Shown piece after piece: positions 14,647-22,873 of a DNA stretch of 26,749 bases. Location: the NCBI GenBank assembly GCA_013043995.1, contig JABEVL010000268.1, forward strand, positions 1 through 26,749, in the 5' to 3' direction. The stretch comes from Spirochaetales bacterium (GTDB taxonomy: Bacteria > Spirochaetota > Spirochaetia > JABEVK01). Under the pieces are notes generated by a model that did not search any database, was not told the origin of the DNA, and worked only from the letters and a program-made list of their open reading frames with translations. Position 1 is the first letter of the stretch, and the number at the start of each line of letters is the position of its first letter. A program made the translations under genes and the position numbers.

Positions 14647-15845
14647 GCGAAAAGTTTGAGAGGCTAAGAAACTTCGTTCAGAGCTTACAGGGCACCCCCC
14701 TTGAAAAGCCTTGGAGCGAAGAAGCTTGGCAAAAGATCACAGAAAATAACGAACTGACTCCCGACGACCTTCGCCAGCTTGAAGTTCTACGGCGAGGTCA
14801 CGAAAGCAGGGCCCAGAGGTCTTGGTCGCAACTCGACACAGAAAGCGCCCTTGAAGAGTGGACCCAAGTACTGCTCTTGGGCCCACAGGACCTAGAGTTC
14901 GAGCAGGAAGTGCATGAACTCGTCCAATCATCAAAAGAACCGTCCGTCAAGACATTTGCCCAAGTTTTGCAAAAACGCCGATCGGGACCACCCAAAAAAT
15001 CACTTTTTGCTACGTTTTGGTTTGTACCGATCTTAGTGCTTGCCCTGGGTGGAATTTTTGCTTTAGGACTTTTTCACCCTTTTGATCCTGGGGCAGCGTT
15101 TAGATCCTCCAGCCTCAAAGAAAGCTCGGCACAGCTCAAGTTGGCGGTCGACACCTCAGGAATTGAGTGCCAGGTCAAAACGATCAAATGCCACCTCTTG
15201 CTTTATCCAGACGCAAAGGTTGCCGAGGTACTGGCAAAATTCACCTTTCCCGACCAAGCCATTTCGAGCTGGAAAGTCGACGTCATGGTTTTGGACGCCA
15301 ACAAAAAGGTTCTTGCCACTCGCTCCGTTGTCGTGCGAAAAGCCTCCGATGGTCCCCTTCTGGCGGGGCAGTCGATCGACTTCTTTCAGCAATTTGACGC
15401 CCAAGGCTGGTCGGATCAAGCCAACGAAATATTTGTTAAAACAAGTCAGATTCTAACACTGACCGACCCTCATGTCCTTTCTCAGCCTGTTGAACTCAAG
15501 GGGGCCGACTCCCTGCCCGACGGTGAACACGTTTCAGCACTCTTAGAAAAAACCAGCTGGCGTTCGTTGTTCGACAAACAGGTCGAAGACGTTGACCTGT
15601 CGATCACGAACACCGGACTGCGGTCAATCCCGGACCTCCAGGTTACTGCAGTCTGGTTAGGCCCCAACGGAACGGTTTGGAAAATGATGAAAAAGACCGC
15701 TGTCAGCCCTTTCAGGTCCCCCCTTGCTTCAGGTGAAAAGGTTTCAGTTCACTGGCAAGCTGAGTTTCCTCTTGAGATTTACCCCATCCAAGAAAAAGGC
15801 CAACCCTCTCTAGAGTTTCACATCAGATCGGTAAATCAACCGTGA
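14643..15845 (+). CDS. Single-pass membrane protein of unknown function
   Basis: 400 residues starting at a GTG within GTGA (14643-14646). Residues 1-115 are helical and charged and should be cytoplasmic. One membrane helix lies at about 121-143 (preceded by KKS, followed by HPFDPG). About 150-400 are beta-rich and probably extracytoplasmic, with two segments that look like FxLyD-type domains (LDANKKVLATRSVVVRK; LSITNTGLRSIPDLQVTAVW). Two Cys (about 176 and 182) near the start of that region could form a disulfide. No known family is recognised. Its stop overlaps the NUDIX start by GTGA, implying coupled translation, although nothing obvious links the functions. Confidence 0.78.
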   Translation: MSEKFERLRNFVQSLQGTPLEKPWSEEAWQKITENNELTPDDLRQLEVLRRGHESRAQRSWSQLDTESALEEWTQVLLLGPQDLEFEQEVHELVQSSKEPSVKTFAQVLQKRRSGPPKKSLFATFWFVPILVLALGGIFALGLFHPFDPGAAFRSSSLKESSAQLKLAVDTSGIECQVKTIKCHLLLYPDAKVAEVLAKFTFPDQAISSWKVDVMVLDANKKVLATRSVVVRKASDGPLLAGQSIDFFQQFDAQGWSDQANEIFVKTSQILTLTDPHVLSQPVELKGADSLPDGEHVSALLEKTSWRSLFDKQVEDVDLSITNTGLRSIPDLQVTAVWLGPNGTVWKMMKKTAVSPFRSPLASGEKVSVHWQAEFPLEIYPIQEKGQPSLEFHIRSVNQP

Positions 15846-16333
15846 GTCCACCCTGGAATTGGGAAACCTGGCAGCCTAAGGAAAGGGCTTCGCTTCTTTT
15901 CCTTTTTGACAGCGATCAGATACTGTTGATCCACAAAAAACGAGGTCTGGGCGCGGGCAAGATCAACGCACCCGGAGGCCGTCTCGAAGCCAACGAAACG
16001 TTTGAGCAAGCCGCTATTCGTGAAACCTTTGAGGAAACCGGTTTACAGGTTTTCCAGTTAGTTGAAACTGCCGCCTTGAAATTCGCCTTTGTCGATGGTT
16101 ACGGTCTGGACGTTCGGGCTTTCTTTGCCTTCAAGCACCAGGGTCAGCCGCGCGAAACTGCAGAAGCCCTGCCCTTCTGGCAAAAAACCAGCGAAATACC
16201 CTGGTCAAAAATGTGGGAGGATGATCCCTTATGGTTGAAACCAGCACTTTTGGGCCATTATGTCAACGGTCGTTTTGTTTTTTCAGGAGATCGGATGCTG
16301 GAATACAACTTGGAACTTCTGCCGCGCCCTTGA
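15842..16333 (+). CDS. NUDIX hydrolase of the MTH1/NUDT1 type (8-oxo-dGTP/2-OH-dATP diphosphatase-like)
   Basis: 163 residues from a GTG in GTGA. The Nudix box is complete (G46...E52...R60-E61...E64-E65-T-G67). Features outside the box match human MTH1 rather than E. coli MutT: KKRGLGAGKIN before the box (MTH1 has KRGFGAGRWN), and MWEDDPLW after it (MTH1 has MWPDDSYW). N42, W125, D127 and D128 therefore align with MTH1 N33, W117, D119 and D120, which contact the oxidised base. The end, FVFSGDRMLEYNLELL, also parallels the MTH1 C-terminus. The likely role is clearing oxidised purine nucleotides from the cytoplasmic pool. It is last in a three-gene unit; no terminator follows before the next promoter. 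Confidence 0.88.
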   Translation: MSPPWNWETWQPKERASLLFLFDSDQILLIHKKRGLGAGKINAPGGRLEANETFEQAAIRETFEETGLQVFQLVETAALKFAFVDGYGLDVRAFFAFKHQGQPRETAEALPFWQKTSEIPWSKMWEDDPLWLKPALLGHYVNGRFVFSGDRMLEYNLELLPRP

Positions 16334-16347
16334 TTAGCCTTTTAAGG

Positions 16348-16375
16348 TTGACAACAGAAAATAGTGGACTATAAT
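16348..16375 (+). promoter_or_regulatory. Consensus sigma-70 promoter of the HTH-EIIA gene
   Basis: TTGACA (16348-16353), a 16-bp spacer and TATAAT (16370-16375), both perfect hexamers. Transcription should begin near 16382, giving a leader of about 16 nt that contains AAGGAGG (16384-16390) seven bases before the ATG. It is the strongest promoter by eye in the window. Confidence 0.9.
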
Positions 16376-16397
16376 AGACAAAAAAGGAGGCCGAAAA

Positions 16398-17099
16398 ATG
16401 AGTGATTCCCCAGAAAATGAGATCATGACCCTTTCAGAAGTCGCTTCTTATTTAAAAATCGCCGAAAAAACGGTCTCACGGATGATTATTCGCGGAGAAA
16501 TTCCCTGCACCAAGGTAGCAAGTCAATGGCGTTTTATGAAAGCCATGATTGATGACTGGCTCATCTCAAGAATGAATGTTGTTCCCCAAAATGATTTGGC
16601 GAAAATTCTTGAGAATCCTGAAGGTTTAATCCCTTTTACCCGGATTACCAACGAAGAACTCATCGTTCCCAACCTTGTTCCCGGCACCAAGCGTGATATT
16701 CTCACTCAACTGATCCGGCCCCTTGTGAGTCAAGAAATTATTGAGGATCCTGATGATTTTCTGAGAAAACTTCTGGCCCGAGAAAAAATGGTGACAACAG
16801 GAATCGGCCGTGGTGTTGCCATCCCGCACTTACGTCACCCCCGCGAAAACCCGGGTGGAGGCCCCCGCATGGTGGTCGGCATTTGTCGGCCGGGAACTGA
16901 TTATGAATCGATCGACGGTAAATTGACTCATCTTTTCTTTTTACTGGTTTCTGACAGCGAAGTTGTCCACTTGCGCGTTTTGGCCAAACTCAATCAGATT
17001 TTAAGAGAAGGAAATTTTGTTTCCCGCCTGATCGCAGCCTCCAAAGAAGAGGTCTTAGATATCTTGGTTGAAGGCGAGAAGCTCTTCAATAAAGCTTGA
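16398..17099 (+). CDS. Excisionase/MerR-type HTH fused to PTS EIIA (PtsN-like) domain
   Basis: 233 residues. The N-terminal helix-turn-helix (about 9-56) reads LSEVASYLKIAEKTVSRMI...WRF, the excisionase/helix_turn_helix_17 pattern. After a linker, residues about 88-230 form a PTS_EIIA type-2 domain like nitrogen EIIA. The phosphorylatable His is H144 in GRGVAIPHLRHP. The second half has FFLLVSDSEVVHLRVLAKL, typical of PtsN. Family knowledge says such domains take phosphate from HPr/NPr and act as regulators rather than transporters; no EIIB or EIIC is nearby. The HTH suggests phosphorylation-dependent DNA binding, which is inference. It is single-gene, driven by a consensus promoter and strong RBS, and ends before a bidirectional terminator. 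Confidence 0.92.
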   Translation: MSDSPENEIMTLSEVASYLKIAEKTVSRMIIRGEIPCTKVASQWRFMKAMIDDWLISRMNVVPQNDLAKILENPEGLIPFTRITNEELIVPNLVPGTKRDILTQLIRPLVSQEIIEDPDDFLRKLLAREKMVTTGIGRGVAIPHLRHPRENPGGGPRMVVGICRPGTDYESIDGKLTHLFFLLVSDSEVVHLRVLAKLNQILREGNFVSRLIAASKEEVLDILVEGEKLFNKA

Positions 17100-17285
17100 T
17101 TTTGACTTTGCTTTCTTTATAAACTCCGGCACCTTGTTCCATCAGCTGGGGTTCCAAACCAGATCTACGGTAAGCGCTTCCAGAATATCGTGTTTCAGGA
17201 AACGGCGGCCACATTAACGACAAAAGGAATCAACTGATAGATTCCCCAAAAACTGTCTTAACCATCGGGCTCATCATACCCTAAT
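17100..17285. other. Intergenic stretch with no supported gene
   Basis: Part of the 234-bp gap between convergent genes, the longest non-coding stretch in the window. I see no tRNA (a GGTTC-like stretch near 17150 lacks the right arms), no promoter with acceptable spacing and no reading frame with a ribosome site. A 42-codon minus-strand frame (17086-17214) has no RBS and overlaps the EIIA stop. It may be degraded sequence or an unrecognised RNA. Confidence 0.4.
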
Positions 17286-17315
17286 AAAAAAGTCCTCCCC
17301 AAGGAGGACTTTTTT
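17286..17315. terminator. Bidirectional rho-independent terminator
   Basis: Inverted repeat AAAAAAGTCCTCC (17286-17298), loop CCAA, GGAGGACTTTTTT (17303-17315). The GC core has a U-run on both strands, so it can end the HTH-EIIA transcript on the plus strand and the htrA transcript on the minus strand, where genes converge. Confidence 0.93.
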
Positions 17316-17333
17316 ATTTGTCAAAAACTATGC

Positions 17334-18824
17334 TCAGCGGGAAATACCAATACTCAGTTCGACTCCCTGGCGGTTGAAGCCGATCTTCACGTGGTCAGGA
17401 TGAGCGTTGAGTTCCCTATAAAACTCTGGCAAGGTGCGGACAGAAACTCCATTCACCTTGTTGATGACGTCTGCAACCTTGAGGCCTGCAATATCAGCCG
17501 TAGAACGATCCTGGACTTGAGCCACGATCAGACCTTCAACATTCTTGCCTATGCCTTCTTGATCTCGAATGTCCGACGTCAAAGGTGTCACAGACAAGCC
17601 AGGCCAAAGTTTGAGATTTCTGACTTCTTTCTCATTGCGCTTTTCGATCGTGACAATTTTGGTGATCGTTTTTCCATCCCGAATAATCGTAAACTCGGCC
17701 TGTTTTCCAATGGGTAAGTCACCTACTGTCTGAACGAGAGAAGTCGTGTCTTTCATGGGCTTACCGTTGATGGCCGTAATAAAGTCTCCAGGCTCGATGC
17801 CGGCTTTGTCGGCAGGTGTATCTCTGAAAATGTCAGGAACAAAAGAACCGTGTGTCGAACTCAATCCAAAGTCCCTGGCTTGCTCACGGCTCAGGTCGCG
17901 AACCTCTGCACCCAGCCATCCATATTGAACGTAACCTTCTTTAATAAAATCCTGGATCGGTCTTTTCGCGCTGTTGATCGGAATAGCAAAACCCAAACCG
18001 ACACTTGCACCGTTTGGCGTCGCAATCCACGTGTTGATTCCAATGACTTCACCCTTGAGGTTAACAAGTGCGCCGCCCGAGTTTCCTCGGTTAATTGAGG
18101 CATCAGTCTGAATGTAGCTATCAATATTGACCGAATCGTCAGGTCCACCCCGCCTTCCTAAAGCACTCACGATCCCGCTTGTCACACTGAAATCCAAACC
18201 CAAGGGATTACCGATAGCCAATACCCAATCGCCAACCTGAAGATCATCCGAGTTACCCAACTTGGCCAGCACAAATTCTTTATCATCCGGCTTGGCCTGG
18301 AAAGAGATCAGTGCAAGGTCACGGCGGGGGTCAGCCCCGACCAATTTGCACGTGTAGTTTCGTCCATCGTAGAGAGTAACAGAGATTTTTGTTGCCTTGT
18401 CGGTTACGTGATTATTCGTCAGGACGTAAACGGTGTCGCCTTTTTGTTCTACAAGAATGCCGCTGCCCAGCCCTTCGCTTTTTGGCGCTTTTTGCGGTGC
18501 CTTGTTCGGCTTCATATCCGGGCCAAAAAAGTAGTCAAAAGGAGGAAGATCTGGCGCCTCTTGAGCAGAAGCAGGAGAAATTGTGTGGACTTCAACGATC
18601 GAAGGAAGCACATTCTTTGCGATTTGGCGGAAGGTGTTCTGCATGTCATAGACACTTTCAGGAACGACAATGGGCTTTTCTTCGGCCAGAACTTGGGAAC
18701 GAGGGTTCCAAGTTCCATTCAAGCCCAATACTCCTACGCCGATGCCAAAACCAACGATCATGGCCAATATGATAAAATTAAACACCAAGAATTTCTTGGA
18801 ATGAAAAAGGCTCTTTAAGGACAT
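17334..18824 (-). CDS. htrA: DegP/HtrA family periplasmic serine protease
   Basis: 496 residues, the usual two-PDZ Do-type length. An N-terminal helix (about 12-35) without an obvious cleavage site suggests membrane anchoring. The trypsin-like domain has the triad H139 (TNNHVTD), D169 (RRDLALI) and S249 (GNSGGAL). PDZ1 is about 300-390 (YGWLGAEV start, AGIEPGDFITAINGK) and PDZ2 about 400-490 (IAGLKVADVINKVNG). Do-type proteases degrade or chaperone misfolded envelope proteins. RBS AAGGAG seven bases before the ATG. It is 58 bp downstream of map in the same direction and near a PpiC-type isomerase in the same gene run, consistent with envelope quality control. No heat-shock promoter is evident in the gap. 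The transcript should stop at the hairpin at 17286-17315. Confidence 0.95.
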   Translation of the reverse strand: MSLKSLFHSKKFLVFNFIILAMIVGFGIGVGVLGLNGTWNPRSQVLAEEKPIVVPESVYDMQNTFRQIAKNVLPSIVEVHTISPASAQEAPDLPPFDYFFGPDMKPNKAPQKAPKSEGLGSGILVEQKGDTVYVLTNNHVTDKATKISVTLYDGRNYTCKLVGADPRRDLALISFQAKPDDKEFVLAKLGNSDDLQVGDWVLAIGNPLGLDFSVTSGIVSALGRRGGPDDSVNIDSYIQTDASINRGNSGGALVNLKGEVIGINTWIATPNGASVGLGFAIPINSAKRPIQDFIKEGYVQYGWLGAEVRDLSREQARDFGLSSTHGSFVPDIFRDTPADKAGIEPGDFITAINGKPMKDTTSLVQTVGDLPIGKQAEFTIIRDGKTITKIVTIEKRNEKEVRNLKLWPGLSVTPLTSDIRDQEGIGKNVEGLIVAQVQDRSTADIAGLKVADVINKVNGVSVRTLPEFYRELNAHPDHVKIGFNRQGVELSIGISR

Positions 18825-18882
18825 TTCGGTACTCCTTGTCCGTTGTTAAATGTAAAACTGAATATCGGTTGGATTCGTTACA

Positions 18883-19632
18883 CTAATCTTCGCGGGTTAG
18901 CACCTCCGAACTCTCTTCCAGGATCGCTATGGTGTGTTCAAAATGAGCTGATTTCTTGCCATCAACAGTCACAACGGTCCAATCGTCGCTCAGAACTCGC
19001 ACCTCTGCCTTACCAAGGTTAATCATAGGCTCAATGGCTAATACCATTCCAGGGACAATCCGAGGCGAAGTCCCTAAAGCCACAGCGTTAGGGACCTGGG
19101 GGTCCTCGTGTTGGCTAAACCCAACGCCGTGGCCGCAATACTGGTGCACAATCCCGAACCGATGCGGTTTGACAACAGATGTCACGGCGTTGGAAATATC
19201 TCTGACCCGGGCACCAGGCTGAGCAGCGACAATGCCGGCGTCAAGGCTTTGCCGAGTTACTTCTACCAAAAGCTTTTCTTCCGAAGTCACTTCACCAACG
19301 ACAAAAGTAACTGCCATATCCGAAAAAAATCCTTTCAGGTCGATGCCACAGTCTAGACTGACCAAGTCCCCTTCCACGATCTTTTTGTTCTTGGGAATCC
19401 CATGTATCACTTCCTGGTTGATGGACGTGCATAAAGTTCCAGGGAATCCCTGATAACCTTTGAACGCCGGCTTGCCGCCGTGGCTTCGGATAAAGTTTTC
19501 TGCCCAGCGGTCGAGTTCCAACGTCGTCATTCCTGCCTGGACCATAGGTTCAATTTCATGAAACATTCTTGCCAGCAGTCGGCATGATTCCCTTATTCGA
19601 TCAATCTGATCTTTTGTTTTGAGCGCGATCAT
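18883..19632 (-). CDS. map: Methionine aminopeptidase, type I
   Basis: 249 residues from ATG 19632, chosen because AGGAGG stands five bases upstream and the product begins MIALKTKDQI as in the family; an open frame to 19737 has no such support. It removes the initiator Met from nascent proteins. The metal ligands are all present: D94 (SLDCG), D105 (SDMAVTF), H168 (GHGVGF), E201 (AIEPM) and E232 (FEHTI), plus substrate His H77 (VIHGIP) and H175. There is no N-terminal zinc-finger extension, so it is the short class (MetAP1a). The start lies 32 nt inside the 3' end of the TPR gene. Protein synthesis housekeeping in an operon with nusB. Confidence 0.96.
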   Translation of the reverse strand: MIALKTKDQIDRIRESCRLLARMFHEIEPMVQAGMTTLELDRWAENFIRSHGGKPAFKGYQGFPGTLCTSINQEVIHGIPKNKKIVEGDLVSLDCGIDLKGFFSDMAVTFVVGEVTSEEKLLVEVTRQSLDAGIVAAQPGARVRDISNAVTSVVKPHRFGIVHQYCGHGVGFSQHEDPQVPNAVALGTSPRIVPGMVLAIEPMINLGKAEVRVLSDDWTVVTVDGKKSAHFEHTIAILEESSEVLTRED

Positions 19633-21364
19633 TGAAGCCTCCTGGCTGAGAGCTGTACTCCCGCAACAAAAATGCTGCGTCGAGGTTGTCGGGATCGAGA
19701 GTCGTCGCCGTTTTGAGATCCTGCATGGCCTGATCATGGGCGGGAGCGGCTAAATTGGGCACGAGCATCGGCATTAGCGCCAATGAAGCCTTAGCTCTAT
19801 AAAAAAGAATCTTGGATTGAAACTTAAGATCTCTTGGAGGTGTCAGGTTGTCAAGCGCTTCAGAAAACTCTCGGCCCGCTTTTTCTAGCCAGTCTGATTT
19901 TTTTGTTTTAACATCATCCTGGGACGCCAACAGACAAACCAATCCAAGATTAAAATGAAAATAGGAATCACGTTTAAAACGATCAATTTGTTGAAAATCA
20001 TCCCAAGACTGGGAAAATTTCTTTTCATGTGCTGCCGCTAGTCCCCTGTAATACCAAACCCACCAAAGTGGAGCGTCTGGGGCTTTTTGGAGGTACTCAT
20101 CAAGAACTCTTTCAGATCGATCCCATTCGCCATTCTGAACGAGGTTCCAGCACAATCGCTCGACTAAAGGAGCAAAAGCAGGAAACTCGTGAAAAAGGCT
20201 CCAAAGCCTTGGAAGGGAAAAAAAGCGGGACCAAAGCTGCATCCTGAGAAGCTCAGTTTCTGTGCTAAACTCTGTGTCACCCGAATCTTTTGCGGCAAGA
20301 ATAACCTTGTTCATTTCGGCTAAAACTTTTTGAGTATCCCCGAGTTGAAATCGCACCTGCCAGTCAAGAAGTTCACCTTCTCGGGCATTTTCTCCTGAAA
20401 ATGCGCCGTCGTTTTTTGCTTCAGCCAGGATTTTGGCCGCCAAAGAAATATTCTTGTTCTGCAACGCTAGATAGACACGATCCCAGTAGATGCTGGAAGG
20501 TAGGGGCCTAACCCCGCTTTCAAGAATGTTATCTAGAACAACACGGGCAGAATTCGTATTCCCGAGCTTCAGGAAGATGTTGGCCAGCAATAATTTTGAA
20601 AGGCGATTCTGTGAAGAGCTCAAAACCTGAAGCCAGGTACCCGCCTGTCCCCATGCCCCCTCATCATAAGCCAATAAAGCCTGGAGCTGATCGAAAGGCT
20701 GTTCGTGTAACTGTTGAAGTGAGAGGTTTGCGAGGTATTTTTTGGCGAGCTCAAGACGATTTTGGGAAAGTGCTGACAGCACAGCGTCCTTGATCAAAGA
20801 AGGATCGGAGTCCTGGGATAAAACATGGGTGTAAAAATCAAGCGGCACAGTTTCGGGAGATGAAAAATCCTCACGCAGCTGGTACCAAGTATCAGCCGTG
20901 CTCGCTTTTTTCCAATTTTGGCTTTCAACTTGAGCTTCAAGCCAAAAATTCTCCCAGGAAGTGCCCTGTAATCCTGTTCCCCATTGAAGTGCCTTTTGAG
21001 GTTCTCCGCTTTTCAAGGCTGACCAAACTCGCACAGCTGTTAGGGACTGGTTCCCCGGAAACTGAGCCACAGCACGTTGTGCCAAAGTCAAGGTTAGATT
21101 CCAGTCACCGGTTTGACTCGAAACTGCAACGGCTCGTTTTAAAATACTGAGCCAGTCACGTGCGGAAGAATTGGCTTTAAAACCCAAAAGTTCGGTTTTA
21201 GCTTGTAAAAGTCTGCCAGAAACTAAGTCACCATCGATCCTAGTCAGCTCTGAAGGCAGGATCCCGCTTACGGGCGGAAAGAGAACAGGGAGAAAATTCC
21301 AGAAGCCAAAAACGACAGCACCGGCGATGAGGAGACTGCCGACAACCGCCAAAAGCCTCCGCAT
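19601..21364 (-). CDS. Membrane-anchored TPR protein
   Basis: 587 residues. An uncleaved-looking N-terminal helix (about 5-30, VVGSLLIAGAVVFGFW) should anchor it in the inner membrane with the rest outside. The remainder is helical with TPR-like pairs: DWNLTLTLAQRAVAQFPG (about 87-104), further units at 190-300, and YFHFNLGLVCL followed by the final unit DQAMQDLKTATTLDPDNLDA near 560. Its start is 3 nt after the nusB stop and its 3' end overlaps map by 32 nt. TPR proteins next to map and htrA are a treponemal arrangement as I remember it. The role may be a scaffold in envelope assembly; nothing in the sequence fixes it. Confidence 0.85.
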   Translation of the reverse strand: MRRLLAVVGSLLIAGAVVFGFWNFLPVLFPPVSGILPSELTRIDGDLVSGRLLQAKTELLGFKANSSARDWLSILKRAVAVSSQTGDWNLTLTLAQRAVAQFPGNQSLTAVRVWSALKSGEPQKALQWGTGLQGTSWENFWLEAQVESQNWKKASTADTWYQLREDFSSPETVPLDFYTHVLSQDSDPSLIKDAVLSALSQNRLELAKKYLANLSLQQLHEQPFDQLQALLAYDEGAWGQAGTWLQVLSSSQNRLSKLLLANIFLKLGNTNSARVVLDNILESGVRPLPSSIYWDRVYLALQNKNISLAAKILAEAKNDGAFSGENAREGELLDWQVRFQLGDTQKVLAEMNKVILAAKDSGDTEFSTETELLRMQLWSRFFSLPRLWSLFHEFPAFAPLVERLCWNLVQNGEWDRSERVLDEYLQKAPDAPLWWVWYYRGLAAAHEKKFSQSWDDFQQIDRFKRDSYFHFNLGLVCLLASQDDVKTKKSDWLEKAGREFSEALDNLTPPRDLKFQSKILFYRAKASLALMPMLVPNLAAPAHDQAMQDLKTATTLDPDNLDAAFLLREYSSQPGGFNDRAQNKRSD

Positions 21365-21367
21365 GAG

Positions 21368-21787
21368 CTACAATCCTTTCTCCCGGCGGAGTCCATCCAA
21401 AACACCGTTGACGAAGCGGTAGGAGTCGTCTGAAGCGAAGATTTTTGCAAGATCTATCGCTTCGTCAATGACAACCTTCACAGGTATTTCTTTCAGAAAA
21501 AGCATTTGAAAAACACTTATTCTTAGAATTGTCAGATCTACCTTGTCGACACGGTTAAAATCCCAATTACGCAAATGTTCCTGAATTGATGCGTTGATGA
21601 GATCCCAATTCTCAAGAGTTCCCTGGATCAAAACACGGGCAAAAAGCAAAACATCGGGTTCAAGGCTTTTTTGCTCTTCGGGGTCAACCCAGTCAAACTT
21701 CAGAACCTCTTCAGTCTTTCGAGGATTAACGTCCTGACCAAAAAGGTTCTGAAAAGCTAAAACTCGTGCTTGTCGTCTCGACCCCAT
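21368..21787 (-). CDS. nusB: Transcription antitermination factor NusB
   Basis: 139 residues, typical length. Family signatures: SRRQARVLAFQNLF at the N-terminus, IQEHLRNWDFNRVDKVDLTI with ILRISVFQML, then IPVKVVIDEAIDLAK and SYRFVNGVLDGL at the end. NusB with NusE (S10) binds boxA RNA and supports antitermination of rRNA operons. It lies 3 nt after the PpiC-type gene and 3 nt before the TPR gene, so all three are on one transcript. The RBS is weak (TAGG close to the ATG), which fits coupling to the upstream gene. Confidence 0.96.
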   Translation of the reverse strand: MGSRRQARVLAFQNLFGQDVNPRKTEEVLKFDWVDPEEQKSLEPDVLLFARVLIQGTLENWDLINASIQEHLRNWDFNRVDKVDLTILRISVFQMLFLKEIPVKVVIDEAIDLAKIFASDDSYRFVNGVLDGLRREKGL

Positions 21788-21790
21788 AAC

Positions 21791-22828
21791 CTACAAATTT
21801 TGCGGAAAAATTTGTATATCCGCTTTTTTCTTCAAATTGTCGGCAACTTTATCAATAAAGTGCTGTTGAGCCTGCATAGCTTTTTCTTTGTACAGGTTCT
21901 GTTTGATGTATTCACGAACCGTCAGAGTCTGGCCCGGGAAAATCGGGTCATCCAAGCCGAGAAAATGTCGGCTAATCCGGTCAGTAATTTTTACGATATG
22001 CAGACCTGCTTTGCTTTCAAGAAGTTTGATTTGTCCTGTTTTAAGGTTGAATAGCTCTTGCAAAAAAGAGCGTCCAAAAAGGGCCACGATGGGACGAAAG
22101 TTGGGCGAATCCAGGTCACGGGGCACAAAGCCCATATCACCGTTCATCTGAGCGGTTCGGGGATCTTCTGAATAGAGCCGAACGGCTTCTTCAAACGTCA
22201 ACTTACCACTCTTAATTTCACCAAGTACTTTATCTGCCCTTTGATGGATCTCATCCAGTGTTCCTTTAGGGTGCACGGTAGTATCAAAGAAGATATTTGA
22301 AACCCGTACCATATCCGGAAGAACAAACTGGGCCTGATGATCATTAAAAAAGTTAGTAACTTCTGCATCACTTACGTCTAAACCCTTGCCCATTTCCCTG
22401 GCATCGGGTTGCGACATTAAAAACTTTTGTATTGTCAGCTGGGCCTCAAGTTCCTTTAAAAGCTTACCCCAAGGCATCTTGTATTCGTTTTCAGCTTGCT
22501 GATGGATCTGCTCGTCGGACATATTCGGATTGCTCTGCCGAAATTGGCGCATCACGTCGTCTTCTGTCGCACGAATTCCTGACTCGGACGCAGCCTGGCG
22601 AAAGAGTTCTTCCTGAATCATCACATTTAAAAGACTTTTCTTGTCTGCAGGACTTAGAATCCGTCCGGAGCTACCTATAACTAGGGCTTCACGTTCTTGA
22701 AACATGGCTTGAGTAATGACTTTAGTCGAACCCATGCGGATGATAGCAACTGGCTCACTCAAGGCCTGCGCGGACAGTGAGAAACTCCAGCACGTCAACA
22801 AAGACAAAACAACGATAATTTTCTTCAT
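21791..22828 (-). CDS. SurA/PpiC-type periplasmic peptidyl-prolyl isomerase
   Basis: 345 residues. Signal peptide 1-20 (KKIIVVLSLLTCWSFSLSA). A SurA_N-like helical region (about 25-160) has the LLNVMIQEELFRQAASESGI pattern. A parvulin (PpiC) domain spans about 170-285: VRVSNIFF, then FEEAVRLYSEDPRTAQMNGD, FVPRD, LKTGQIKLLESKAGLHIVKI. A helical tail follows. It should assist folding of exported or outer-membrane proteins. AAAGG lies before the ATG. A likely promoter overlaps the terminator of secG upstream, so this gene heads the isomerase-nusB-TPR-map-htrA unit. Parvulin identity is firm; calling it SurA would be too specific. Confidence 0.9.
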   Translation of the reverse strand: MKKIIVVLSLLTCWSFSLSAQALSEPVAIIRMGSTKVITQAMFQEREALVIGSSGRILSPADKKSLLNVMIQEELFRQAASESGIRATEDDVMRQFRQSNPNMSDEQIHQQAENEYKMPWGKLLKELEAQLTIQKFLMSQPDAREMGKGLDVSDAEVTNFFNDHQAQFVLPDMVRVSNIFFDTTVHPKGTLDEIHQRADKVLGEIKSGKLTFEEAVRLYSEDPRTAQMNGDMGFVPRDLDSPNFRPIVALFGRSFLQELFNLKTGQIKLLESKAGLHIVKITDRISRHFLGLDDPIFPGQTLTVREYIKQNLYKEKAMQAQQHFIDKVADNLKKKADIQIFPQNL

Positions 22829-22873
22829 AACTACCTTTCTTTAAGCTCAAATACGAAACACTCAAACTGCGAC

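Noticed and set aside
17135..17180. tRNA-like GGTTC stretch
   Set aside because: The T-arm pattern is wrong (no purine after TTC) and no acceptor or anticodon arm can be drawn.
17086..17214. 42-codon minus-strand frame
   Set aside because: No RBS, no promoter, overlaps the end of the HTH-EIIA gene and no recognisable product.
18408..18818. Plus-strand frame opposite htrA
   Set aside because: Shadow of the htrA coding frame.
18883..19737. Longer map start at 19737
   Set aside because: Extra 35 residues are basic and unrelated to the family, overlap the TPR gene more, and AGGAGG clearly serves ATG 19632.
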